DNA of 64,000 bases from an uncultured Pseudomonadota bacterium (GTDB taxonomy: Bacteria > Pseudomonadota > Gammaproteobacteria > CAJXQU01). Each line of letters starts with the position of its first letter. The first letter of the stretch is position 1. This document shows, one piece after another, positions 1-7,270 of this stretch. Where the stretch lies: assembly GCA_913058255.1 (NCBI GenBank), contig CAJXQU010000001.1, positions 1-64,000 on the forward strand, written 5' to 3'. A program made the position numbers and the translations under genes. The notes below the pieces were generated by a model. The model saw only the letters and a list, made by a program, of their open reading frames with translations, did not search any database and was not told the origin of the DNA.

Positions 1-42
1 TTACACTATTCACGAGTGAGTCGGATCTTGAAGGCAAATAAC

Positions 43-56
43 AAGACCTGACCCTA
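43..56 (+). repeat. Left copy of a 14-bp inverted repeat flanking a lipoprotein gene
   Basis: The sequence AAGACCTGACCCTA matches 13 of 14 positions of the reverse complement of 734-747. The two copies face each other around the lipoprotein gene at 111-707. Similar GACCTGACCC words are, as far as I recall, dispersed in several gammaproteobacterial genomes near Y1-type (REP-associated) transposases. No transposase is present here, so mobility is only inferred. Confidence 0.5.
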
Positions 57-110
57 TTCTTCAATCAATTACCGTTATAAGCTTGCGATAAAAACAGGAA
101 ACAAACAGTC

Positions 111-707
111 ATGAGTTCATATAAATACCAATATATCTTGATTGCTTTTTTAATTATGACGCTTTCGTCATGTGTAACGGCTCCTTCCCTCTCTCCAAAA
201 CCCGTTTCTGCAGGTTATCTATATGAGGGTAGCTATATCAATATACACGCACCCAACTCAAATGGCTGGTTCCTTGTAAGTTCTTCTCAAGATGGTATCG
301 AATTCGCTCGCAGTGGTGTTGAGAAAGGTGAAAGTTTTGCTGCACAGGTGCTTATGTTTTCCCTTCCACAAACTCAGAGTGAACAAGAGTTCATAGCAAT
401 CATTAAAGAAGGCTTTGAGTTTGATACACATTCTGAACGTTTCTCAGAAATTGTATCAAAGTTTCAATATTCAAAAGAGCGAGGTTACCCCTGCGTTACC
501 GTTTCGAGCGTCGTTGAAGATAGACAAGCAAAAACATCTGTAAACCGTATAGAAAAACTTATTCTTCAATCAAATTCTCTTTATTGCAGGCATCCTGTCC
601 GTCAAGAGACTGGGTTCGCTATCATCTACTCCCACCGTGGGAAGGTCAGATTCTCAACCTTAGATGCTGAAGCCGAAAATTTCATAAATGGTGTGCAAGT
701 GCCATAA
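111..707 (+). CDS. Hypothetical lipoprotein
   Basis: A 198-residue protein I do not recognise. It starts with a short charged segment and a hydrophobic stretch (about residues 8-18) ending in a lipobox, LSSC, with Cys21 as the likely lipidated residue, so it is probably anchored in a membrane facing the periplasm. The remainder is soluble and mixed alpha/beta in look, with two later cysteines in the C-terminal half. There is no strong ribosome binding site before the ATG at 111. The gene stands alone, with its neighbour at 785 on the opposite strand, and is bracketed by an inverted repeat (43-56 and 734-747), which could mean it arrived as a small cassette. No function can be given. Confidence 0.7.
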   Translation: MSSYKYQYILIAFLIMTLSSCVTAPSLSPKPVSAGYLYEGSYINIHAPNSNGWFLVSSSQDGIEFARSGVEKGESFAAQVLMFSLPQTQSEQEFIAIIKEGFEFDTHSERFSEIVSKFQYSKERGYPCVTVSSVVEDRQAKTSVNRIEKLILQSNSLYCRHPVRQETGFAIIYSHRGKVRFSTLDAEAENFINGVQVP

Positions 708-733
708 AAATCAATACCATCTAAGTAGTAAAG

Positions 734-747
734 TAGGGTCAGATCTT
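734..747 (-). repeat. Right copy of the 14-bp inverted repeat
   Basis: TAGGGTCAGATCTT on the plus strand is the inverted partner of 43-56, with one mismatch. It lies 27 bases after the stop codon of the lipoprotein gene. The repeat is too far from its partner to act as a simple terminator hairpin. Confidence 0.5.
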
Positions 748-784
748 TGGTTTATGATCATGAACGGATTAGCTGAGTCTAATC

Positions 785-1873
785 TTATTGATTTTCAATG
801 CTAACGACTTCAGGTAATAAAAGGTAGTTATAATCTTTGCCAGAAATACGGTTCCCCTTTAATGTCTCAGCTACAACACTTTCAATATTTTCGGCAATTT
901 TTCTAACAAAATGGATGGGATCCCAATAGTTATTATCTTCTAAGGTAATATCAGAGTTACGCATAAAATCAATTACATATAAGTTCTCTACTTGTCCATC
1001 CCATTCTATTACTCTTTTTTTACACTCTTCAAATGTTGAGAAAGAACGCGATTGTTCATACCAATGGAAAGGTACAAAAATCAGAACTTTTTTTGTTTCT
1101 GTTGGTAACGAGCTTAAGGATCGTTGCAGATCCATAAGATCTGGAAAGATCCATGTACGACGTTTATCTTCTGAAATCTCTGGAAAAATAACACTTCCCG
1201 GCTTTGGCAAAGGGTTTTGATTTTTATAGAGTTTTGATTGAACATGACGCAAATCGTAAGGTGGATATTCTCGAGTAAAGTCAAAAAAACCATCATGCCC
1301 AGCAGGTTCCTGCATATCATCATGTAATGCTTTCCACTGCCGTTTAGTATATTTAATCATTGTGCCACTGAGCCTTGGCCAATTATTCCAGTGATTTTCA
1401 TCATATAACTCATCTGGAATGCGATTCCCAATATTCGCTCCTAGTAATTGTTCTGTTCTATCCTGCTTACACCATGCATGATCAACTCCTACGAAAACCT
1501 GCCTGATTTTTGAATGATGCTTAGCAAAAAGCTTCAACAAACGTAATTGTTCAAACGCTGATGCAGCTGGCATAGCTAATGTTGCAAACTTTGCATCTAA
1601 CTTTTTACCAAGTCGCTCTGGGTTTATCAACATGACCGATGATGTACCTATGATAGCGCTATCATAATTAGGCCTACGCGCAACTGATGGTTTAAAAAAT
1701 CGATCAGATCCGCTCACTTGGACACGGTTTAATTCTGGTGAGACTGGTAAATTATCAAAAGGATCGATCATCACAATTGTGATATAGATTATTGAGAGTA
1801 AAGTGATCAATACACCTAAAAAAACAAAGGCAAAGCTTCGCCAGCAATTAGAACTGGAAGTAGATAAACTCAT
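785..1873 (-). CDS. SGNH-hydrolase-like protein, partner of the MBOAT O-acyltransferase
   Basis: A membrane-anchored protein with one N-terminal transmembrane segment (about residues 15-37) and an extracytoplasmic domain. A GTSS motif near residues 76-79 and a late WDPIH motif (Asp and His near 318-321) resemble the Ser and Asp-x-x-His blocks of SGNH/AlgJ-AlgX-like O-acetylation proteins. These usually work with an MBOAT protein that carries acetyl groups across the membrane for transfer to an exopolysaccharide. The gene directly follows and overlaps the MBOAT gene on the same strand by 26 bases, indicating translational coupling. A TTG at 1882 is in frame, but AGGAG at about 1886-1890 is better spaced for the ATG at 1873. 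The substrate polysaccharide is unknown. Confidence 0.75.
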   Translation of the reverse strand: MSLSTSSSNCWRSFAFVFLGVLITLLSIIYITIVMIDPFDNLPVSPELNRVQVSGSDRFFKPSVARRPNYDSAIIGTSSVMLINPERLGKKLDAKFATLAMPAASAFEQLRLLKLFAKHHSKIRQVFVGVDHAWCKQDRTEQLLGANIGNRIPDELYDENHWNNWPRLSGTMIKYTKRQWKALHDDMQEPAGHDGFFDFTREYPPYDLRHVQSKLYKNQNPLPKPGSVIFPEISEDKRRTWIFPDLMDLQRSLSSLPTETKKVLIFVPFHWYEQSRSFSTFEECKKRVIEWDGQVENLYVIDFMRNSDITLEDNNYWDPIHFVRKIAENIESVVAETLKGNRISGKDYNYLLLPEVVSIENQ

Positions 1874-3236
1874 TGTTTCCAATATCTCCTAGCTCTAGTA
1901 ATGTTGCAATAAATAATAGAGCAGCCACAACGGCTATCCATTTTTTCGGTTTCAATCCATGATGGATCCATTGGAACGATGATGGGCCTACTATTGCCAC
2001 AATAGCGGCAAGAGCTATTTCATCCACTTTTTTCAAAAAGCTGCCCGCTTCACCCAAACCATTAAAAGCAAACAGCCCTTGATAGATATTCATAGCAGCA
2101 GTAAAAGATTCAGCTCTAAATAACACCCAGCAAAATAGAACAAAGATGAATGTCATGCTCCAACCAAAAAAATTCGGGATAAATATTTTTCGGCTATTGA
2201 TGATCTGATTTAACCAGAGCGCTAAGCCGTGCAACCCTCCCCAAGCAACAAAATTCCAGCTAGCTCCATGCCATAAACCTCCTAGCAGCATTGTGACAAT
2301 AACAGCCTGAGATTGCCGGATAAATCCATTCCGACTGCCTCCAAGAGGTATGTATAAGTAGTCTCTCAAAAATCTTGACAAGGTCATATGCCATTTGCGC
2401 CAGAAATCACGTATTGAAGTTGCACGATATGGAGTATCAAAATTATTAGGTATATTAAAACCAAACATAAGAGCAAGCCCTATAGCCATATCAGAATATC
2501 CTGAAAAATCAAAGTAGATCTGAAAGGTATAGGCAAGGCTCGCCAACCATGCTTCACTGAACGATAGTATCTCTGCATTGGCTTTAAAAAAGAGTGGGTC
2601 TGCAACCTCTGCCAAAGCTCCTGCAATAATAACTTTCTTGATTAATCCTATAGAAAAAAGAACAAAACCTTTTGCCAATTTTTCATACACATCACTTCGT
2701 AAAACAAGCGAGTCAAACTGATTAATTAGTTCCTGATGTCGAACAATCGGTCCTGCAACTAACTGAGGGAAAAATGAGACAAATAATGAATATTTAAGAA
2801 AACCATGTTCATACGTTTTAGCATAATAAGTATCTACAAGAAATGCGATCTGCTGGAATGTGAAAAAAGAAATAGCTAACGGTAATACAAGTTCATTTAT
2901 AGTTACAGAGACATTGAAGAGGTGGTTTATGTTATCAACAAAAAATTTTCCATATTTAAAATATCCAAGTAAACCAAGATTAAAGAAAACACCAAAGATT
3001 AAAACGTGTTTTGCCCAAGATTTCTTTTCCATTAGCTTTGCCAATAGAAAGTTAATAACTATCGATGATGTTATCAATATCAAATAAATGGGGTTCCACC
3101 AACCATAAAAGAACAGCGATGAAAGTAACAACCAGACCAAAGCTAGATTATTTTGCTGTTTTCTAGCTAAGGTGATAAACACGATAAGTGTCACCGGTAG
3201 AAAAACAAATATAAAGGGAAACGAGTTAAAAAGCAT
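1848..3236 (-). CDS. MBOAT family O-acyltransferase (AlgI/DltB-like)
   Basis: A 462-residue polytopic inner-membrane protein of typical AlgI-family length. Family hallmarks are visible: a segment with RDFWRKWHMTLSRFLRDYLY-type residues in the middle, followed by GGLWHGASWNF near residues 315-325, where the His of WHG is the expected catalytic residue. Members move acyl (usually acetyl) groups from the cytoplasm to polysaccharides or other acceptors outside. The downstream overlapping SGNH-like gene is the usual partner for the final transfer. There are no other polysaccharide genes next to the pair. The PEP-CTERM gene just upstream on the same strand makes a link to exopolysaccharide possible but not proven. 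Confidence 0.88.
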   Translation of the reverse strand: MLFNSFPFIFVFLPVTLIVFITLARKQQNNLALVWLLLSSLFFYGWWNPIYLILITSSIVINFLLAKLMEKKSWAKHVLIFGVFFNLGLLGYFKYGKFFVDNINHLFNVSVTINELVLPLAISFFTFQQIAFLVDTYYAKTYEHGFLKYSLFVSFFPQLVAGPIVRHQELINQFDSLVLRSDVYEKLAKGFVLFSIGLIKKVIIAGALAEVADPLFFKANAEILSFSEAWLASLAYTFQIYFDFSGYSDMAIGLALMFGFNIPNNFDTPYRATSIRDFWRKWHMTLSRFLRDYLYIPLGGSRNGFIRQSQAVIVTMLLGGLWHGASWNFVAWGGLHGLALWLNQIINSRKIFIPNFFGWSMTFIFVLFCWVLFRAESFTAAMNIYQGLFAFNGLGEAGSFLKKVDEIALAAIVAIVGPSSFQWIHHGLKPKKWIAVVAALLFIATLLELGDIGNNEFIYFQF

Positions 3237-3443
3237 TACTAGATAAGTTTTTTCTAATACGCAACTATACCAAATATCCTCATGAAAATATTCTATAGTT
3301 CACTCCAAAACTATAAATCATGATAAAAATAACGAACAAAGGGGGCGGCTTGAAGCGTGCTGAGGTTCATACCTGATGGGCTTTCAGCTACGATTAGGTC
3401 TGCGGTAGCTTTACTTATTACGGAGCCTTTAATTTTACTAGAT

Positions 3444-3477
3444 AAAAACAACCATCTAGAGTTTACTAGATGGTTGT
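3444..3477 (-). terminator. Rho-independent terminator of the PEP-CTERM gene
   Basis: A near-perfect 12-bp stem (ACAACCATCTAG pairing with CTAGATGGTTGT) with a short loop is followed on the minus strand by TTTTTA. It lies 16 bases beyond the stop codon of the gene at 3493-4173. Confidence 0.8.
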
Positions 3478-3492
3478 GTACAGCTGAACTAT

Positions 3493-4173
3493 TTAACTTT
3501 TTCGGTATTTGACACTTAACATACCTAAAGCAGGTAATAGCATAAATAAAATAGAAGGTTCAGGAACCGATGGAGTCCCTGGAGTTGACGTTATACGTCC
3601 GATAAGGTCAACTTGAGCTCCTTCATTTTCGAAGATATGAAATGAGCTTTCTTCAGTAAAACCTCCTCCTGCTAACGAGCCAAAACCAAGAAATTCCAAC
3701 GTGTAATCAACACCATCTGAAGTAAAAAAGTTAGAAGACACCGAGTTATCAAAATTAACATAGTCGGCGCTAGCGATAGGATCTGAGCTGTTTGGGCTAT
3801 TAATTAATCCAAGATTAAATGCGAAGTCTTCCTCAAGTCCTGAAGGAGTTCCGAAACTTAAAGAAACATCTAAGTCAACGCCTGTCGCTCCTGTACCATT
3901 TACAATAGTGCCGTTAAAATAAGTCATTGTTCCAAAAATAAATTCATCATTTTCATTGATGCTAAATAATGAGCCGCTATAGCCTAAACGACTAGAAACA
4001 TCACTGCTGCTTGCTGGTTCTCCCCACGAGAAATCAGTTGTTCCAACGCCATCAGTAACTAAGGCAGTTCCTCCGTTAGGATTTATAAATGCTCCAGAGC
4101 TTATTCCTTCAAAACTAACAGCACTCGCACTCAAACTTCCTATGCAAAGCATAGTAAATAAAATGTGTTTCAT
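3493..4173 (-). CDS. PEP-CTERM sorting domain protein (choice-of-anchor K type)
   Basis: A 226-residue secreted protein. It has a signal peptide (cleavage likely after SASA, about residue 18), a Gly/Ser/Asn-rich beta-type middle with the pattern of choice-of-anchor K domains (FIFGTMTYFNGT near 78-89, ADYVNF later) and a C-terminal sorting signal: VPEPS at about 203, a hydrophobic helix, then basic KYRKS. In known systems exosortase (EpsH/XrtA) cleaves at the PEP motif and the product goes to the outside, often within an exopolysaccharide matrix. No exosortase is in this window. A -24/-12 element at 4242-4257 suggests sigma-54 transcription. A terminator follows at 3444-3477. The binding target is unknown. 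Confidence 0.85.
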   Translation of the reverse strand: MKHILFTMLCIGSLSASAVSFEGISSGAFINPNGGTALVTDGVGTTDFSWGEPASSSDVSSRLGYSGSLFSINENDEFIFGTMTYFNGTIVNGTGATGVDLDVSLSFGTPSGLEEDFAFNLGLINSPNSSDPIASADYVNFDNSVSSNFFTSDGVDYTLEFLGFGSLAGGGFTEESSFHIFENEGAQVDLIGRITSTPGTPSVPEPSILFMLLPALGMLSVKYRKS

Positions 4174-4241
4174 ATTAATTCCCTTTTCTTGGCTAATGAG
4201 TTTAAAAGCGTTACTTATATTTAGTAACTAAAGAGAGCAAT

Positions 4242-4257
4242 AGCAGGCATCATGCCA
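4242..4257 (-). promoter_or_regulatory. Putative sigma-54 (-24/-12) promoter of the PEP-CTERM gene
   Basis: On the minus strand TGGCAT-GATGC-CTGCT has the GG-N10-GC core required for sigma-54 promoters (consensus TGGCAC-N5-TTGCA). It would start transcription near 4230, giving a leader of about 57 bases before the ATG at 4173. The -12 half deviates by a C for the first T, so this site is weaker than the one at 51608. Confidence 0.55.
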
Positions 4258-4418
4258 CAAGAAAAAAGTCAAATTAATTCAATATGATATAGGATTATTA
4301 TTAAGGATAAGCTAAGGTGTTTTGCTGTTCATGTGTCACTATTTAACGACAAACTACTAAAGTTTTTTCCATAATCGATCCCACATACAGCTTTGCAGAA
4401 CCACATTATTATAGGCAT

Positions 4419-4454
4419 AAAAAAACCGCCCCCCATTACAAATGAGGTGCGGTT
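4419..4454 (-). terminator. Rho-independent terminator of the phasin gene
   Basis: On the minus strand AACCGCACCTCATT pairs, with two mismatches, with AATGGGGGGCGGTT across a 3-base loop, followed by a run of T. It begins 25 bases beyond the phasin stop codon. Confidence 0.8.
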
Positions 4455-4478
4455 CTTGGTGTTACTAAAAAGTGCTAA

Positions 4479-4832
4479 TTAAGCCGCTTTTTTTGCAGCC
4501 GTTTGTGCCGTTTTTACACCAGACTCAACCCAGCTAGTTAGCTCAGTTTTATATGTCTCAGCAACAGCTTGTGTCGTGTTTGCAACAGCAACTACTTTTT
4601 CAGATGTAGTTTTAGCTAGTTTAGTTTGTGCTTCAATCAGTTTGCTTGCATCTTTAGCTTCAGAAGCCAAAGCAACTTGTTGTGAGCTCGCATTGAATAC
4701 GATGTTGAAGATTTCAAGCTGTTTTTCAGACAATGTTTTTACTGCCTTAGTATTGATGTCAGTCAAAGCTTTTACAGAATCCGCAGCTGTTTTGTTCATT
4801 TCAGTGATTTGTTTGATGAAGTCGTTTGTCAT
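4479..4832 (-). CDS. Phasin family protein
   Basis: A 117-residue, Ala/Lys/Thr-rich, almost wholly helical protein of the phasin (Phasin_2-like) type: MTNDFIKQITEMNKT at the start, heptad-like repeats through the middle, and an Ala/Lys tail ending KKAA. Phasins coat cytoplasmic polyhydroxyalkanoate granules, which implies the cell stores this polymer. No synthase or depolymerase gene is in the window. The gene is transcribed alone, with its own terminator and a TGCA-rich palindromic region upstream (4873-4894) that could bind a PhaR-type repressor. The position immediately upstream of ruvB, where many gammaproteobacteria have ruvC-ruvA, is unusual. Confidence 0.85.
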   Translation of the reverse strand: MTNDFIKQITEMNKTAADSVKALTDINTKAVKTLSEKQLEIFNIVFNASSQQVALASEAKDASKLIEAQTKLAKTTSEKVVAVANTTQAVAETYKTELTSWVESGVKTAQTAAKKAA

Positions 4833-4872
4833 GTCTATATCCTCTATCTAAATAATTAATGGCTCAGTTATG

Positions 4873-4894
4873 TTGCAATGCAGCAATTGTTGCA
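4873..4894 (-). promoter_or_regulatory. Possible operator of the phasin gene (TGCA-rich inverted repeats)
   Basis: The stretch holds overlapping inverted repeats: TTGC-N6-GCAA and TGCAA-N11-TTGCA. PhaR-type regulators of phasin genes recognise TGC/GCA-rich palindromes, so this is a reasonable candidate lying 41-62 bases upstream of the phasin start. No PhaR gene is visible here, and the assignment is inference. Confidence 0.4.
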
Positions 4895-4979
4895 CCGCAC
4901 AATACTCCCTTTAACGGCAATGTCAACTTTCTCTTTAATTTTTTTTTAACGGCAATACAGGATAAACTTAGCGCCAATT

Positions 4980-6026
4980 ATGAATAACACTGATCCTTTA
5001 ATCTCTCCCGATCTTTCTAACGATGATTTGGATGTCGATAACACTCTTCGCCCTCGTCAATTAAAAGACTATATTGGCCAACCCGCTGTGCGTGAACAAA
5101 TGGAGATCTTTATCCATGCCGCCAGCAAGCGCTCTGAGTCTCTTGATCATGTTTTGATCTTCGGGCCACCAGGCTTAGGTAAAACAACGTTAGCGAATAT
5201 TATTGCCACAGAAATGGGCGTGAACCTACGTCAAACATCAGGCCCTGTGCTCGAAAGGCCCGGTGATCTCGCCGCCCTTCTCACAAACCTCGAAGCCGGT
5301 GATGTTCTTTTTATTGACGAAATCCATCGTCTTAGCCCTGTGGTGGAAGAAGTGCTCTATCCTGCTATGGAAGACTATCAACTTGACCTTATGATCGGCG
5401 AAGGCCCCGCAGCACGAGCAATCAAATTGGATTTACCTCGCTTCACGCTCGTTGGGGCAACAACACGAGCAGGATTATTAACCTCTCCGCTTCGCGATCG
5501 ATTCGGCATCACCCAACGCTTAGAGTTTTATAATCCCGAAGATCTCACTCGGATCGTCACTCGATCGGCAAGAATTTTAAATGTTACCATTGATAAAAAA
5601 GGTTCCATTGAGGTGGCAAAACGTTCACGTGGTACACCTCGAATTGCTAACCGCTTATTACGTCGAGTACGTGATTATGCCGAAGTTAAGGGCGATGGGC
5701 ATATCAATGAAGACATCTCACAACGTGCCTTAGATATGCTAAATGTCGATGCGCATGGGTTTGATATGATGGATCGCAAGGTGCTGCTCGCGATCTTACA
5801 GAAATTCGATGGCGGGCCAGTCGGAGTGGAAAGCGTTGCAGCGGCCATTGGCGAAGAGCGCGGCACAATCGAAGATGTAATTGAACCGTATCTAATCCAA
5901 AAAGGTTTTATGATGCGAACGCCCCGTGGACGAGTCGCAACAAAAACCGCATGGCTGCATTTTGGCCTAACCCCACCGGATACCAGCACATCTGAGCCAG
6001 ATATATTTGATAAAAATCAGCCGTAG
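4980..6026 (+). CDS. ruvB: Holliday junction branch migration helicase RuvB
   Basis: A 348-residue AAA+ ATPase of normal RuvB length. Visible motifs are Walker A GPPGLGKT (62-69), Walker B DEIH (113-116), sensor GATTRAG (about 159-165) and the arginine-finger segment LRDRFG (about 171-176). A winged-helix DNA-binding domain follows, roughly from residue 260 ([20 protein letters not shown]). RuvB hexamers drive branch migration with RuvA before RuvC cuts. Neither ruvA nor ruvC is next to it, whereas ruvCAB clusters are common in this class. The Tol operon follows, as in many relatives, but the usual ybgC between ruvB and tolQ is absent. The 135-base gap to tolQ contains no convincing gene. Confidence 0.97.
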   Translation: MNNTDPLISPDLSNDDLDVDNTLRPRQLKDYIGQPAVREQMEIFIHAASKRSESLDHVLIFGPPGLGKTTLANIIATEMGVNLRQTSGPVLERPGDLAALLTNLEAGDVLFIDEIHRLSPVVEEVLYPAMEDYQLDLMIGEGPAARAIKLDLPRFTLVGATTRAGLLTSPLRDRFGITQRLEFYNPEDLTRIVTRSARILNVTIDKKGSIEVAKRSRGTPRIANRLLRRVRDYAEVKGDGHINEDISQRALDMLNVDAHGFDMMDRKVLLAILQKFDGGPVGVESVAAAIGEERGTIEDVIEPYLIQKGFMMRTPRGRVATKTAWLHFGLTPPDTSTSEPDIFDKNQP

Positions 6027-6161
6027 ATCACAAAATTAGACTGAATTAATAGGTGGAGTATTTGTCTGTGTATAAAACACTACTCCTCATTCATGAGTAA
6101 TTCATCTTTGAGACTAAATAATTATAATGAAAAATAACGAACGAAATCTAGGGGTCCTTTA

Positions 6162-6836
6162 ATGGAAGCAGATCTATCTATCGCCAGTCTGATCATGGGT
6201 GCAAGCCTGTTGGTCAAGTTTGTTATGCTGGTTTTGTTACTTGCATCCATCGCATCTTGGACGATCATATTTATGAAACGTCGTCTTTTGGGACAAGCTC
6301 GAAAAGATGCCAAGAGCTTTGAAGATCGGTTTTGGTCTGTGGATGATCTCGCCACTCTCTATGACAGCGTCTCGAAGCAGCACAAAGAACCCGAAGGTAT
6401 GGCGAAAATATTTGAGGCGGGGTTTAAAGAATTTGCCCGTTTGAAAAAAAGAGGCGGTATCGAACCCAACTCCATCTTAGAAGGCTGTCAGCGTGCCATG
6501 CGCATTGCCTTAACACGCGAACTCGACTCACTAGAACATCGCCTGCCTTTCTTAGCAACGGTTGGGTCAGTAAGTCCTTACATCGGCTTATTCGGCACTG
6601 TTTGGGGGATCATGAATTCTTTCCAAGCACTTGGCAATGTTAGCCAAGCAACTCTCGCAATGGTTGCTCCCGGTATTTCGGAAGCGTTGATAGCAACCGC
6701 GATGGGACTATTTGCCGCTATTCCTGCGGTCATTGGTTATAACCGTTACTCAACCGATATTGATCGGCTTTACGGTCAATACGATATGTTCCTTGAAGAG
6801 TTCTCATCGATTCTTCACCGTCAAGCACATAGTTGA
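6162..6836 (+). CDS. tolQ: Tol-Pal system proton channel subunit TolQ
   Basis: A 224-residue inner-membrane protein of the MotA/TolQ/ExbB family, with three transmembrane segments (about 14-36, 130-150 and 160-185) and a large cytoplasmic loop. The conserved GLFGTVWGIMNSF and GISEALIATAMGLFAAIPAV segments are clear. With TolR it uses proton motive force to energise TolA for outer-membrane constriction and lipid homeostasis at division. It is the first gene of tolQ-tolR-tolA-tolB-pal-cpoB, with tolR 14 bases downstream. ybgC, which often heads this operon, is missing. The ATG at 6162 agrees with the family N-terminus. Confidence 0.96.
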   Translation: MEADLSIASLIMGASLLVKFVMLVLLLASIASWTIIFMKRRLLGQARKDAKSFEDRFWSVDDLATLYDSVSKQHKEPEGMAKIFEAGFKEFARLKKRGGIEPNSILEGCQRAMRIALTRELDSLEHRLPFLATVGSVSPYIGLFGTVWGIMNSFQALGNVSQATLAMVAPGISEALIATAMGLFAAIPAVIGYNRYSTDIDRLYGQYDMFLEEFSSILHRQAHS

Positions 6837-6850
6837 GGGCATAGCTAATC

Positions 6851-7270
6851 ATGCAACGTCGAGCTAGAAAACGTCTTATGGCCGATATCAATGTCGTACC
6901 TTATATCGACGTTATGTTGGTCTTGCTAATCATCTTTATGATCACCGCGCCTTTGGTTACGCAGGGCGTAAAAGTTGATCTGCCCAAAGCCAGTTCAGAG
7001 CCAGTTCCACCTAGCGATCTGATCCCCTTAATGGTCAGTGTTGATCGAGAGGGTAATTATTACGTCGAACACGGCGATGATCCGAAAAGCCCCGTTGATA
7101 ATGAAACCTTGATCACAAAGGTTCAAGGTGTGATGAGGTATAAGCCAGAAACTCCAGTATTAGTCGGTGGCGATGGCGATGTTGTTTATAAGAAAGTTAC
7201 GAAACTCATGACTCTTTTACAAAGTGCTGGTGTTCCCAGTGTTGGTTTGTTGACCGATTCAGAAGAATGA
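6851..7270 (+). CDS. tolR: Tol-Pal system protein TolR
   Basis: A 139-residue ExbD/TolR protein. It has a short cytoplasmic start, one transmembrane helix (about 17-38) carrying the key acid residue Asp20 in the VPYIDVMLVLLIIFM segment, and a periplasmic domain that binds peptidoglycan in the family. It couples proton flow through TolQ to TolA. Its stop codon overlaps the tolA start (ATGA), which indicates translational coupling. Confidence 0.96.
   Translation: MQRRARKRLMADINVVPYIDVMLVLLIIFMITAPLVTQGVKVDLPKASSEPVPPSDLIPLMVSVDREGNYYVEHGDDPKSPVDNETLITKVQGVMRYKPETPVLVGGDGDVVYKKVTKLMTLLQSAGVPSVGLLTDSEE

Larger units (their letters stand above)
4174..4478. other. Intergenic region between the PEP-CTERM and phasin genes
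   Basis: About 305 bases without a credible gene. It holds the likely sigma-54 promoter of the PEP-CTERM gene (4242-4257, minus) and the terminator of the phasin gene (4419-4454, minus). The rest is A/T-rich, and I saw no clear activator site in it. Confidence 0.6.

Noticed and set aside
1114-1323. 69-codon minus-strand frame within the SGNH-like gene
   Set aside because: It is a shadow in another frame of a well-supported gene, with no family pattern.
3340-3430. Possible cyclic-di-GMP riboswitch between the PEP-CTERM and MBOAT genes
   Set aside because: Small stems are present, but the conserved core of GEMM riboswitches is not.
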